The notes under the pieces were generated by a model. It did not search any database, was not told where the DNA came from, and worked only from the letters and a program-made list of their open reading frames with translations. Made by a program: the position numbers and the translations under genes. DNA of 29,337 nucleotides from Acidobacteriota bacterium. GTDB lineage: Bacteria > Acidobacteriota > Aminicenantia > Aminicenantales > Saccharicenantaceae. Positions 23,454-29,337 of this stretch are shown here, piece after piece. Each line of letters begins with the position of its first letter. The first letter of the stretch is position 1. The stretch covers positions 1 to 29,337 of the forward strand of contig DMVN01000060.1 in assembly GCA_003476685.1 (NCBI GenBank). Direction: 5' to 3'.

Positions 23454-25832
23454 ATGAAAAATAAAAATCTCAGCTTGGCGCTGGTTTTTATCCTGATTAC
23501 CGGCCTGGCTGGCTTCCTGGGCGCCCAGAAAACAGCCACCCCGGCCAGGGCCCAGAAGAAGGTAGAGAATACCGACCCGGCCCTGCGGCTCAAATGGCAC
23601 CAGCAGCATCTGGAAATGAAGGCTTCAACTCCATATAAAGAACTTCAGTGGCGCCACATCGGCGGGGAAATCGAGAGCCAGGGCGGAAGATGCACCGATG
23701 TCGATGTGCCCAGAAATAATAAGAAGGTTATCTACGTGGCTACGGCCACCGGTGGCCTCTGGAAATCGGAAAATGCCGGCGTTACCTTCGAGCCGATTAC
23801 CGACGACTTCCCCACTCTGTCCATCGGCGACATCGCCATCTCCGAATCCCACCCGAATATCATCTACGTAGGAACTGGCGAAGCCAACATTTTCCGGGCA
23901 TCCATCGCCGGCACCGGCGTTTACAAGTCAACCGACGGCGGGAAAACCTGGCAGCACTGCGGCCTGACCGATACCAATACCATCGGCCGCATTCGCATCC
24001 ATCCCACCAATCCTGATATCGTTTACGTGGCTGCTTCCGGGCATGAATGGACCTACAACCCCGAGCGCGGCGTTTTCAAGACGACCGATGGTGGCCAAAC
24101 CTGGCAGAAAGTTCTCTACATAAACGAAAAGACAGGCTGCATTGACCTGGTGATGGACCCCAAAAATCCCGAAGTGCTGATCGCCTCCATGTGGAACAGA
24201 ATCAGGCAGCGCTGGAGCGACCCGGTGCCCGAAGATGGTGACCATCTTTACAAGACCACCGACGGCGGAAAAACCTGGAAGCCACTGGCCAACGGCCTGC
24301 CAGAAACCAAATACACCGGTCGCATCGGCCTGGACCTCTGCGCCAGTAAACCCAACGTGGTCTACGCCTATGTTGATAACCATACACCTACCCGCCAGCC
24401 ATCACCGAACGAACGTGATTCCTACGGCCGTCCACGCACCTACCCGGATATAGTGGGGGCAGAAGTCTATCGTTCGGACGACCAGGGTGAAACCTGGAAG
24501 AAAGTCAACCCGACCGACCGTCTGTTTGAAAGGTTCGGCGGGACTTACGGCTGGGTTTTCGGGCAGATAAGAGTGGACCCCGGCAACGAAAACACGGTTT
24601 ATCTGATGGGGCTGGGACTCTATAAATCCACCGACGGCGGGAAGACCTGGACCCAGCTCTACTGGGAAAACCTCCACGGCGACCACCATGGCCTGTGGAT
24701 TGACCCCGACGACCCGGACCACCTGCTCAACGTTAACGACGGGGGCTGCAACGTCTCCTTTGACGGCGGCCGAACCTGGCAGGATTTCTACCGGAAGATA
24801 CCGGCCATCCAGTTCTACAACGTGGAATTCGACAGGCAGAAGCCGTTCACGGTTTACGGTTCGGTTCAGGACTCCGGCACTCACCGCGGGCTGGGAGTGG
24901 CACCCCAGCCGGCTGCTCCGCAGGCCGGCCAGAGGCGTTTTCGGCGGACCCGGGTTCGCTGGGAACCAGCCCCGGGCGGCGAGGGCACCATCATCGCTGT
25001 CGACCCGACCGACCCCAACACCATCTACTCTTCCTCGTTCTACGGACGGCTGATGCGCTCCGAATACAGAGATGGCACCTGGACCAGCAAGGACATCTAC
25101 CCGAAACCGGCCGAAGGCGAGCCGGAGCATCGCGGCCAGTGGCTGGCCCCGACCATCATTTCCCCCCACAACCCGCATATTGTCTACCACGGTTTTCAGT
25201 ATGTCTTCCGCTCGCTCAACCGCGGTGAAACCTGGGAAAAAATCAGCCCAGACCTGACGGCTTATGACCCCAAAAAGCAGGGCAAGCTTCCTTATGCCAT
25301 ACCCTTTGCCACGTTGACTGCCATCTCCGAGTCTCCGCTGAAATTCGGGTTAATTTATGCTGGAACTGACGATGGCCGGGTGCACGTTACCAGGGACGGT
25401 GGAGCTGCCTGGACCGAAATCACGGCCGGGTTGCCTTACAACAAGCATGTCTGGTGCCTTGAGGCTTCGAAATTTGACCAGGGCACGGTCTACATCGCCC
25501 TGATCGGCCGGCACGATGATGACTTTGCTCCTTACATATTTAAATCAACTGATTTTGGTAAAACCTGGGTCAACCTCAGCGCCAACCTTCCGGGCGGTCC
25601 GACCAACGTCATCCGGGAAGACCCAAGGAAAAAAGGACTGCTGTACGTGGGCACGGATTACGGAGTCTACGTCAGCACCGATGACGGAAAGAGCTGGAAC
25701 TGCCTGGGCCGCGGTTTGCCCAACGTCCCGGTCTGGGATTTAAAAATACACCCGCGCGATAACATGCTGGTCATCGCCACCAACGGCCGCGGCATGTGGG
25801 TGATAGACGACCTATCCCAGCTGCAGAAATAG
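23454..25832 (+). CDS. Secreted VPS10/sortilin-type beta-propeller protein (short form)
   Basis: The 792-residue exported protein has a signal peptide (about 1-25, ending FLGAQ). The rest is a propeller with Asp-box repeats (STDGGKTW, TTDGGQTW, TTDGGKTW, SDDQGETW, STDGGKTW, SFDGGRTW, SLNRGETW, TRDGGAAW, STDFGKTW, STDDGKSW), plus the family's recurrent IIYVGTGEA, ERGVFKTTDGG and VWDLKIHPRDNMLVIATNGRG. It is a paralog of the protein at 15752-19018 but stops after the propeller and lacks the Ig-like domain and helical tail. The role is unknown: binding of peptides or glycans is plausible from the fold, catalysis unproven. A strong Shine-Dalgarno (AGGAGGG, four bases before ATG) fixes the start. 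The M64 peptidase gene follows 80 bases downstream. Confidence 0.88.
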   Translation: MKNKNLSLALVFILITGLAGFLGAQKTATPARAQKKVENTDPALRLKWHQQHLEMKASTPYKELQWRHIGGEIESQGGRCTDVDVPRNNKKVIYVATATGGLWKSENAGVTFEPITDDFPTLSIGDIAISESHPNIIYVGTGEANIFRASIAGTGVYKSTDGGKTWQHCGLTDTNTIGRIRIHPTNPDIVYVAASGHEWTYNPERGVFKTTDGGQTWQKVLYINEKTGCIDLVMDPKNPEVLIASMWNRIRQRWSDPVPEDGDHLYKTTDGGKTWKPLANGLPETKYTGRIGLDLCASKPNVVYAYVDNHTPTRQPSPNERDSYGRPRTYPDIVGAEVYRSDDQGETWKKVNPTDRLFERFGGTYGWVFGQIRVDPGNENTVYLMGLGLYKSTDGGKTWTQLYWENLHGDHHGLWIDPDDPDHLLNVNDGGCNVSFDGGRTWQDFYRKIPAIQFYNVEFDRQKPFTVYGSVQDSGTHRGLGVAPQPAAPQAGQRRFRRTRVRWEPAPGGEGTIIAVDPTDPNTIYSSSFYGRLMRSEYRDGTWTSKDIYPKPAEGEPEHRGQWLAPTIISPHNPHIVYHGFQYVFRSLNRGETWEKISPDLTAYDPKKQGKLPYAIPFATLTAISESPLKFGLIYAGTDDGRVHVTRDGGAAWTEITAGLPYNKHVWCLEASKFDQGTVYIALIGRHDDDFAPYIFKSTDFGKTWVNLSANLPGGPTNVIREDPRKKGLLYVGTDYGVYVSTDDGKSWNCLGRGLPNVPVWDLKIHPRDNMLVIATNGRGMWVIDDLSQLQK

Positions 25833-25912
25833 AAAATAAAGCAGAGTCAGGCCAGATTATTATAAGCTATAGCGAAGCGGGCTCAGGGAGCAACTTCAAC
25901 CGGAGGAACAAC

Positions 25913-27418
25913 ATGAGACCGTGTCAAAAAATTTGCCGGCCGGCCAGGTTGATTCTATTTTCGCTGTGGCTGGTCTTTTTCCTGGGTACCGGTCTTTTCT
26001 CCCAGGAAAACATAAGGTTTGATGACCACTTCCTGGACGGGGCCCTGCGGATAAACCTTTACCTGGTGGGAGAAGCCAGGGAAGAGCAGATTATCGTCCA
26101 CAGTATTTATCAGGAAGAACTCTGGCCGGAAAGCAAGACCAATCTGACCAACGCCTTCAACTATGGCCATTATTTTGTGAAAGTTTACGAGGTCAGCAGC
26201 AACAAGCTGGTATATGCTAAAGGGTTTGACTGCCAGTTCGGAGAATACCGAACGACCACTCCCGCCCTGAATGGTGTCAAGAAAGTTTTCCAGCGGGCTA
26301 TCCGCATCCCCCGTCCCAAAGGCCGGGTCAACCTGGTTATTGAAAGCCGCGACCGCCAGAATCTTCTCCATCCTCTGTTGGCCGTCACCCTCGACCCGGA
26401 TGATTACCACCTGATTCGGGAAAATCCGAAAAGTGATGATTCCGTCTTCGAAGTTCAAAAAAGCGGCCCGCCGGCCGAAAGAGTGGACCTGGTCTTTCTG
26501 GCCGAAGGGTACAGAGCAGAAGAACAGGACAAGTTCCTCAGTGATCTAAAAAGATTTTCCGGCTACCTGTTTGAGGTTGAGCCCTACCAATCCAACCGGG
26601 AAAAATTCAACATTTACGGTGTCTTCCGGCCCTCGGCTGAAAGCGGCAGTGATGAGCCGAGGCAGAAGTCTTATAAAAATACCGTGCTCAAAGCTTCTTT
26701 CAACGCTCTGGACCTCGACCGTTACCTGCTCTCCGAAGAGGGCTTCCTGATAAGAGAAATGGCGGCCCGGGTTCCTTATGATGCTATTGTCATCCTGGTC
26801 AACAGCAAAAGATACGGCGGGGGCGGAATTTATAACGACTACTGCATTACCACCGTTGATAACCAGGCCAGCAAGGCTGTTTTTCTGCATGAGTTCGGCC
26901 ATTCCTTTGCCGGGCTGGCCGATGAGTATTACACTTCCGAGGTGACCTACAATGAATTCTACCCGCCTGGCGTCGAACCCCTTGAGCCCAACATCACCGC
27001 CCTGCTCGACCCGGAAAATCTTAAATGGAAAGACCTTCTATCTCCGGGTATCAGTATTCCAACTGAATACGGCAAAGAAGAGATGGAAAAGCTGCAGACC
27101 GAAAGGCGGGCCAACTTCCAGGAAATGAACCGGGCGGTGGAGGCAGCAAAAAAGAAAAACCTGAAAGAAGCAGACATCAAGAAGCTCCAGGCTGGCTTCC
27201 AGGCCAAAGATAAAGCCATCATGGAAAAAATCAAGACCATCCGGGAAAAATACAAAGACTTAGAAGATAAAGTTGGAGCCTTTGAAGGGGCCGGCTATAC
27301 GGCCAAAGGTCTTTACCGCCCGATGATGTACTGTCTTATGATATCCAGCCCGAAGATGGAATTCTGTAAGGTCTGCCAGCGAGCTATTCAACAGATGATT
27401 GATTACTACAGTCGCTGA
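25913..27418 (+). CDS. Secreted M64-family (IgA peptidase type) metallopeptidase
   Basis: The 501-residue exported zinc peptidase has a signal segment (about 11-30, ending GLFSQ). An N-terminal beta domain (about 32-180) is followed by the peptidase domain: VDLVFLAEGYRAEEQDKF, IYGVFRPSAESGSDEP, and the zinc motif HEFGHSFAGLAD (H326, H330, D337 as ligands, E327 catalytic). The family's GAFEGAGYTAKGLYRP with CLM and CKVC comes near the end. A charged helical insert of about 65 residues (386-452) lies between the zinc site and that conserved stretch. Known M64 enzymes cut IgA or glycoproteins; the substrate here is unknown. The start is ATG 25913, with CGGAGG before it. The open frame reaches back to 25796, but that part overlaps the upstream gene and has no signal peptide. 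Confidence 0.92.
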   Translation: MRPCQKICRPARLILFSLWLVFFLGTGLFSQENIRFDDHFLDGALRINLYLVGEAREEQIIVHSIYQEELWPESKTNLTNAFNYGHYFVKVYEVSSNKLVYAKGFDCQFGEYRTTTPALNGVKKVFQRAIRIPRPKGRVNLVIESRDRQNLLHPLLAVTLDPDDYHLIRENPKSDDSVFEVQKSGPPAERVDLVFLAEGYRAEEQDKFLSDLKRFSGYLFEVEPYQSNREKFNIYGVFRPSAESGSDEPRQKSYKNTVLKASFNALDLDRYLLSEEGFLIREMAARVPYDAIVILVNSKRYGGGGIYNDYCITTVDNQASKAVFLHEFGHSFAGLADEYYTSEVTYNEFYPPGVEPLEPNITALLDPENLKWKDLLSPGISIPTEYGKEEMEKLQTERRANFQEMNRAVEAAKKKNLKEADIKKLQAGFQAKDKAIMEKIKTIREKYKDLEDKVGAFEGAGYTAKGLYRPMMYCLMISSPKMEFCKVCQRAIQQMIDYYSR

Positions 27419-27440
27419 GCCTCATTCCGGAGCGCCATTT

Positions 27441-27446
27441 TATAAT
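27441..27446 (+). promoter_or_regulatory. -10 box before the small membrane protein gene
   Basis: Perfect TATAAT in the same TTTTATAATTAG context that recurs before perR at about 28097. No clear -35 is seen. The predicted start leaves a leader of about 17 bases containing AAGGAG. Confidence 0.4.
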
Positions 27447-27469
27447 TAGATTAGAAGGAGTAACCATCG

Positions 27470-27838
27470 ATGAAGCCCAAAAGCCCGGTCACATTTTTCC
27501 TGGGAGTATTTCTGTTTCTTATGGGATTGTGGGTAGTCGTAGCCCATAAAGGCTTTGGAGGTATAATCCCTCTCCTCATCGGAGGCAGTCTGGTTTACTT
27601 GAGCTGGAACCGGAGCCGAACGGCTACGTTAGTTTTTGGCCATACCATTATTGTGGCTGGCAGCTTTCTGGTCACCTGGGGAATTTATCTTCTGCCCTAT
27701 TCTAAACCGACCTTAGCCCACGTCTTGGGCCGGCCCCTGTTCTGGGGCTTGATCTCAATTTTTGGCGGCATCTGTGCCAATTACCACGGTTTCTGCGCCT
27801 GCATCCGCAGAAAGTCTCTTAACATAGATAAAACTTAA
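27470..27838 (+). CDS. Small four-helix membrane protein of unknown function
   Basis: I do not recognise the family. The 122 residues are almost wholly hydrophobic, with four likely membrane helices (about 7-25, 30-46, 53-72, 86-110). The C-terminus is basic and cysteine-bearing (GICANYHGFCACIRRKSLNIDKT), with three Cys (CANYHGFCAC) that could bind a metal or form a disulfide. A good Shine-Dalgarno (AAGGAG) precedes the ATG. It follows the M64 gene by 51 bases with its own -10 box, so it may be a separate unit. Confidence 0.72.
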   Translation: MKPKSPVTFFLGVFLFLMGLWVVVAHKGFGGIIPLLIGGSLVYLSWNRSRTATLVFGHTIIVAGSFLVTWGIYLLPYSKPTLAHVLGRPLFWGLISIFGGICANYHGFCACIRRKSLNIDKT

Positions 27839-28080
27839 AGGCTTTCTAATTTGGCAGACCGGGGATAAAATTAGCTTCAATTATTACCTTAAACCGAATG
27901 ACCAACAGAGGCCATCCGTCCGGATTATTCCTCAAATGCCCTCGATCATAAGCCTCCGCCTCCGGTCTGGTCATTGACCGATTTTTCGGCTCCTGGCCCT
28001 GAACTGTCCTGAATAGCTTGCCTCCCGGTTTAGACTTTACCCGGGAAGCCAGAGCTTAAATTCAACGGAAAATAACCGAT
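27839..28080. other. Gene-free gap before perR
   Basis: Together with the perR promoter region this makes a 320-base gap without a gene. It holds a possible plus-strand terminator (27963-27987) and a GC-rich imperfect stem near 28020-28050 (CCCGG / CCGGG). No open frame with a start signal is visible. Confidence 0.6.
27963..27987 (+). terminator. Possible terminator for the small membrane protein gene
   Basis: CGGTC (27963-27967) pairs with GACCG (27976-27980) and is followed by ATTTTTC. The stem is only 5 bp and lies 125 bases past the stop codon. Confidence 0.4.
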
Positions 28081-28086
28081 TGGGCC

Positions 28087-28133
28087 TTGACATAATTTTA
28101 TAATTAGTCTAATATTATAATGATTTTAATATT
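28087..28133 (+). promoter_or_regulatory. perR promoter with embedded Per box
   Basis: A perfect TTGACA (28087-28092) is followed at 17 bases by TAATAT (28110-28115); a perfect TATAAT is also present at 28116-28121. A 23-base near-perfect palindrome (arms AATATTATAAT and ATTTTAATATT around G28122) covers the -10 region. Its core 28115-28129, TTATAATGATTTTAA, matches the Per box TTATAATNATTATAA at all but one position. Bound repressor would block RNA polymerase, so perR should repress itself and the downstream genes. Confidence 0.82.
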
Positions 28134-28158
28134 ATATTTATTTTAATCGGGAATTAGG

Positions 28159-28611
28159 ATGGTAAAGGCAAGTTTGAGCAAAAAGAAAAGTCACCGCTGG
28201 AGCCTGGAAGATATCCGCGACTACCTGACCCAGCACGGCCTCCGGATCTCGCTTTACCGTCTTAAAATCTTTGAATATTTGATCAACGAGCGCACCCATC
28301 CCACGGCTGATGAAATATACCGCCAGCTGAAAAAGGAACTGCCGGCTATTTCTCCGGGAACCGTTTATAACACCCTGAGGCTGTTTCTGGAGAAAAAAAT
28401 GGTCCAGCTGGTTAACCTGGAAAAGAACGAAGCCCGCTATGACGCCACCCTGTCCTGGCACGGTCATTTAAGGTGCCTGGGCTGCGGCCGGGTTTTTGAC
28501 CTTCACATCGAAAACCTGAAGCTGGGAGGGCTGGAGGGCTTTGAGATATTCGAAAAGCATCTGAGCCTCAAGGGCCTCTGTCCTGAGTGTGTTAAAAGAA
28601 AAAAATATTAA
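28159..28611 (+). CDS. perR: PerR-type peroxide-sensing Fur-family repressor
   Basis: The 150-residue Fur-family repressor has a winged-helix domain (about 15-95; [25 protein letters not shown]) and a dimer domain. The structural zinc site is C106-x2-C109 and C141-x2-C144. Regulatory metal ligands H47, D95, H101, H103 and D114 have exactly the same spacing as H37, D85, H91, H93 and D104 of Bacillus subtilis PerR. The Asp at position 95 (Glu in true Fur) marks peroxide sensing by metal-catalysed His oxidation. A Per box lies in its promoter. The Shine-Dalgarno is weak (AGG close to ATG). The gene ends at the Shine-Dalgarno of the desulfoferrodoxin gene, so the three genes form an operon. Confidence 0.93.
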   Translation: MVKASLSKKKSHRWSLEDIRDYLTQHGLRISLYRLKIFEYLINERTHPTADEIYRQLKKELPAISPGTVYNTLRLFLEKKMVQLVNLEKNEARYDATLSWHGHLRCLGCGRVFDLHIENLKLGGLEGFEIFEKHLSLKGLCPECVKRKKY

Positions 28612-28624
28612 AAGGAGGGTACTG

Positions 28625-29008
28625 ATGGCTAAAAAGTATGGAGTTTACAAGTGCCTTAAATGCGGGAATATTGTGGAAGTCCTGCACGAAGGCCAGGGAA
28701 CTCTGGTCTGTTGCGGTGAAGACATGGTTTTCCTGGAAGCTAAAACCGCCGACACCAGCCAGGAAAAACACGTGCCCTACATTGAGAAGGTAAGCGGCGG
28801 TTACCTGGTCAAGGTTGGCCAGAACCTGGCTCATCCCATGGAAGAAAAGCATTACATCGAATGGATTGAGCTTATGGCCGATGGACAGGTTTACCGACAG
28901 GAATTAAAACCCGGAGATAAGCCAGAAGCTTTCTTCCCCGTCAAAGCAGAACAGGTCCGGGCCCGCGAGTACTGCAACCTTCATCTTCTGTGGGAAAATA
29001 AAAATTAA
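28625..29008 (+). CDS. dfx: Desulfoferrodoxin (2Fe superoxide reductase)
   Basis: This 127-residue enzyme reduces superoxide to hydrogen peroxide without making oxygen, as suits anaerobes. Center I is a desulforedoxin-type rubredoxin site with C10, C13, C29 and C30. Center II, the catalytic non-heme iron, has E47, H49, H70, H76, C117 and H120, in the expected [19 protein letters not shown] and CNLHLLW contexts. Both centers are complete. The peroxide made here would be removed by the peroxiredoxin encoded next. A perfect Shine-Dalgarno (AAAGGAGGG) fixes ATG 28625; the open frame back to 28589 overlaps perR and is not used. It is co-transcribed with perR. Confidence 0.97.
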   Translation: MAKKYGVYKCLKCGNIVEVLHEGQGTLVCCGEDMVFLEAKTADTSQEKHVPYIEKVSGGYLVKVGQNLAHPMEEKHYIEWIELMADGQVYRQELKPGDKPEAFFPVKAEQVRAREYCNLHLLWENKN

Positions 29009-29045
29009 TTAATAAATTAAAAGGCAAAAAACAAGGAGGTTTAAG

Positions 29046-29337
29046 ATGGAACACAACGAAACAAAAGGCATGCTTTTGATCGGCGAGAAACTGCCGGAAA
29101 TGGCTGTCCACACTACTCACGGTGTTAAAAAATTGCCGAAGGACTATGCCGGAAAATGGCTGGTGCTGTTCAGCCACCCGGCTGATTTTACTCCGGTCTG
29201 CACCACCGAGTTCATGACCTTTGCCTCGATGCAGCCGGAGTGCAAGAAGCTCAACACCGAGTTGCTGGGCCTGTCCATCGACAGCACGTTCAGCCACATC
29301 GCCTGGCTGCGGACCATCAAGGAGAAGATCGATTACA
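29046..29337 (+). CDS. Peroxiredoxin (Prx6-like AhpC/TSA family), 3'-truncated by window edge
   Basis: A thiol peroxidase that reduces hydrogen and organic peroxides. Only 97 residues are in the window. The peroxidatic Cys is C52 in [13 protein letters not shown], with T49 and P45 of the active site in place. The later [19 protein letters not shown] is the Prx6/archaeal-type pattern. Whether a resolving Cys exists cannot be seen because the C-terminal half is missing. A strong Shine-Dalgarno (AAGGAGGT) lies five bases before the ATG. It is the third gene of the perR operon, 37 bases after dfx, with no terminator between them. Confidence 0.95.
   Translation, partial: MEHNETKGMLLIGEKLPEMAVHTTHGVKKLPKDYAGKWLVLFSHPADFTPVCTTEFMTFASMQPECKKLNTELLGLSIDSTFSHIAWLRTIKEKIDY

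Noticed and set aside
23505..25800. The repeated DNA encoding S-x-D-G-G-x-T-W as a possible tandem repeat or CRISPR-like array
   Set aside because: The similarity is at protein level (Asp boxes of propeller blades), with variable spacing and diverged DNA; it is explained by the fold.
25796..25912. N-terminal extension of the M64 peptidase
   Set aside because: It overlaps the end of the VPS10 gene in another frame and puts the signal peptide 40 residues inside; ATG 25913 has a good Shine-Dalgarno and directly starts the signal peptide.
28589..28624. N-terminal extension of desulfoferrodoxin
   Set aside because: It overlaps the end of perR, while AAAGGAGGG sits just before ATG 28625 and the family starts there.

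Overview
The window reads as a chromosomal segment of an anaerobic or microaerophilic bacterium with a Gram-negative-type envelope, of moderately high GC. It has an outer-membrane beta-barrel protein, an anaerobe-type oxidative-stress operon (PerR, desulfoferrodoxin, peroxiredoxin), a hydrogenase maturation gene, and several large secreted proteins: two VPS10/sortilin-type propellers, a GH123-like glycoside hydrolase and an M64 'IgA peptidase'. With a DUF6677-type membrane protein, this combination suggests Candidatus Aminicenantes (old OP8) or an Acidobacteria-related lineage. That placement rests on recollection of gene content, not on a search.

Layout. Bases 1-1893 hold the 3' part of hypF (cut by the left edge) and its terminator. 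Bases 1888-7514 are all minus strand: a zinc-ribbon membrane protein, a DnaA-box-like cluster in the next gap, an M50 site-2-type protease, a two-cluster ferredoxin, a membrane-anchored TPR protein, a coiled-coil protein with a degenerate nuclease-like domain, tRNA-Arg(CCT) with its promoter, and mutM. Bases 7589-13125 are a plus-strand housekeeping run: a DUF6677-like protein overlapping a 59-residue membrane miniprotein, gatB, ftsE-ftsX (4-base overlap), rodZ and recO. Bases 13166-15418 are minus strand: a TM2-domain protein, a secreted metallophosphoesterase and an outer-membrane barrel protein. Bases 15651-27418 form a secreted-protein locus: a 1088-residue VPS10-type protein (minus), a small flavodoxin, then on plus a GH123-like hydrolase, a 792-residue VPS10-type protein and an M64 metallopeptidase. 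Bases 27470-29337 hold a small membrane protein and the perR-dfx-prx operon, cut by the right edge.

How the genes work together. The right-edge operon is a coherent peroxide/superoxide response: a PerR-like repressor with all five regulatory metal ligands, a 14/15 match to the Per box in its own promoter, a superoxide reductase and a peroxiredoxin. The housekeeping run links septation (FtsEX), cell shape (RodZ), indirect aminoacyl-tRNA synthesis (GatB) and recombination (RecO). The secreted locus would suit scavenging of glycoproteins outside the cell, though this is inference from gene families.

A recurring regulatory pattern is visible. Five genes (mutM, the DUF6677-like gene, gatB, rodZ, the metallophosphoesterase) have a -10-like box only 6-20 bases before the start codon and little or no Shine-Dalgarno sequence, which suggests leaderless or nearly leaderless mRNAs. 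The secreted and stress genes mostly have strong Shine-Dalgarno sequences. I found no CRISPR array, insertion sequence, integrase or phage gene. No single locus is plainly a new system; the best candidates are the degenerate-nuclease protein, the secreted locus and the leaderless-promoter pattern.
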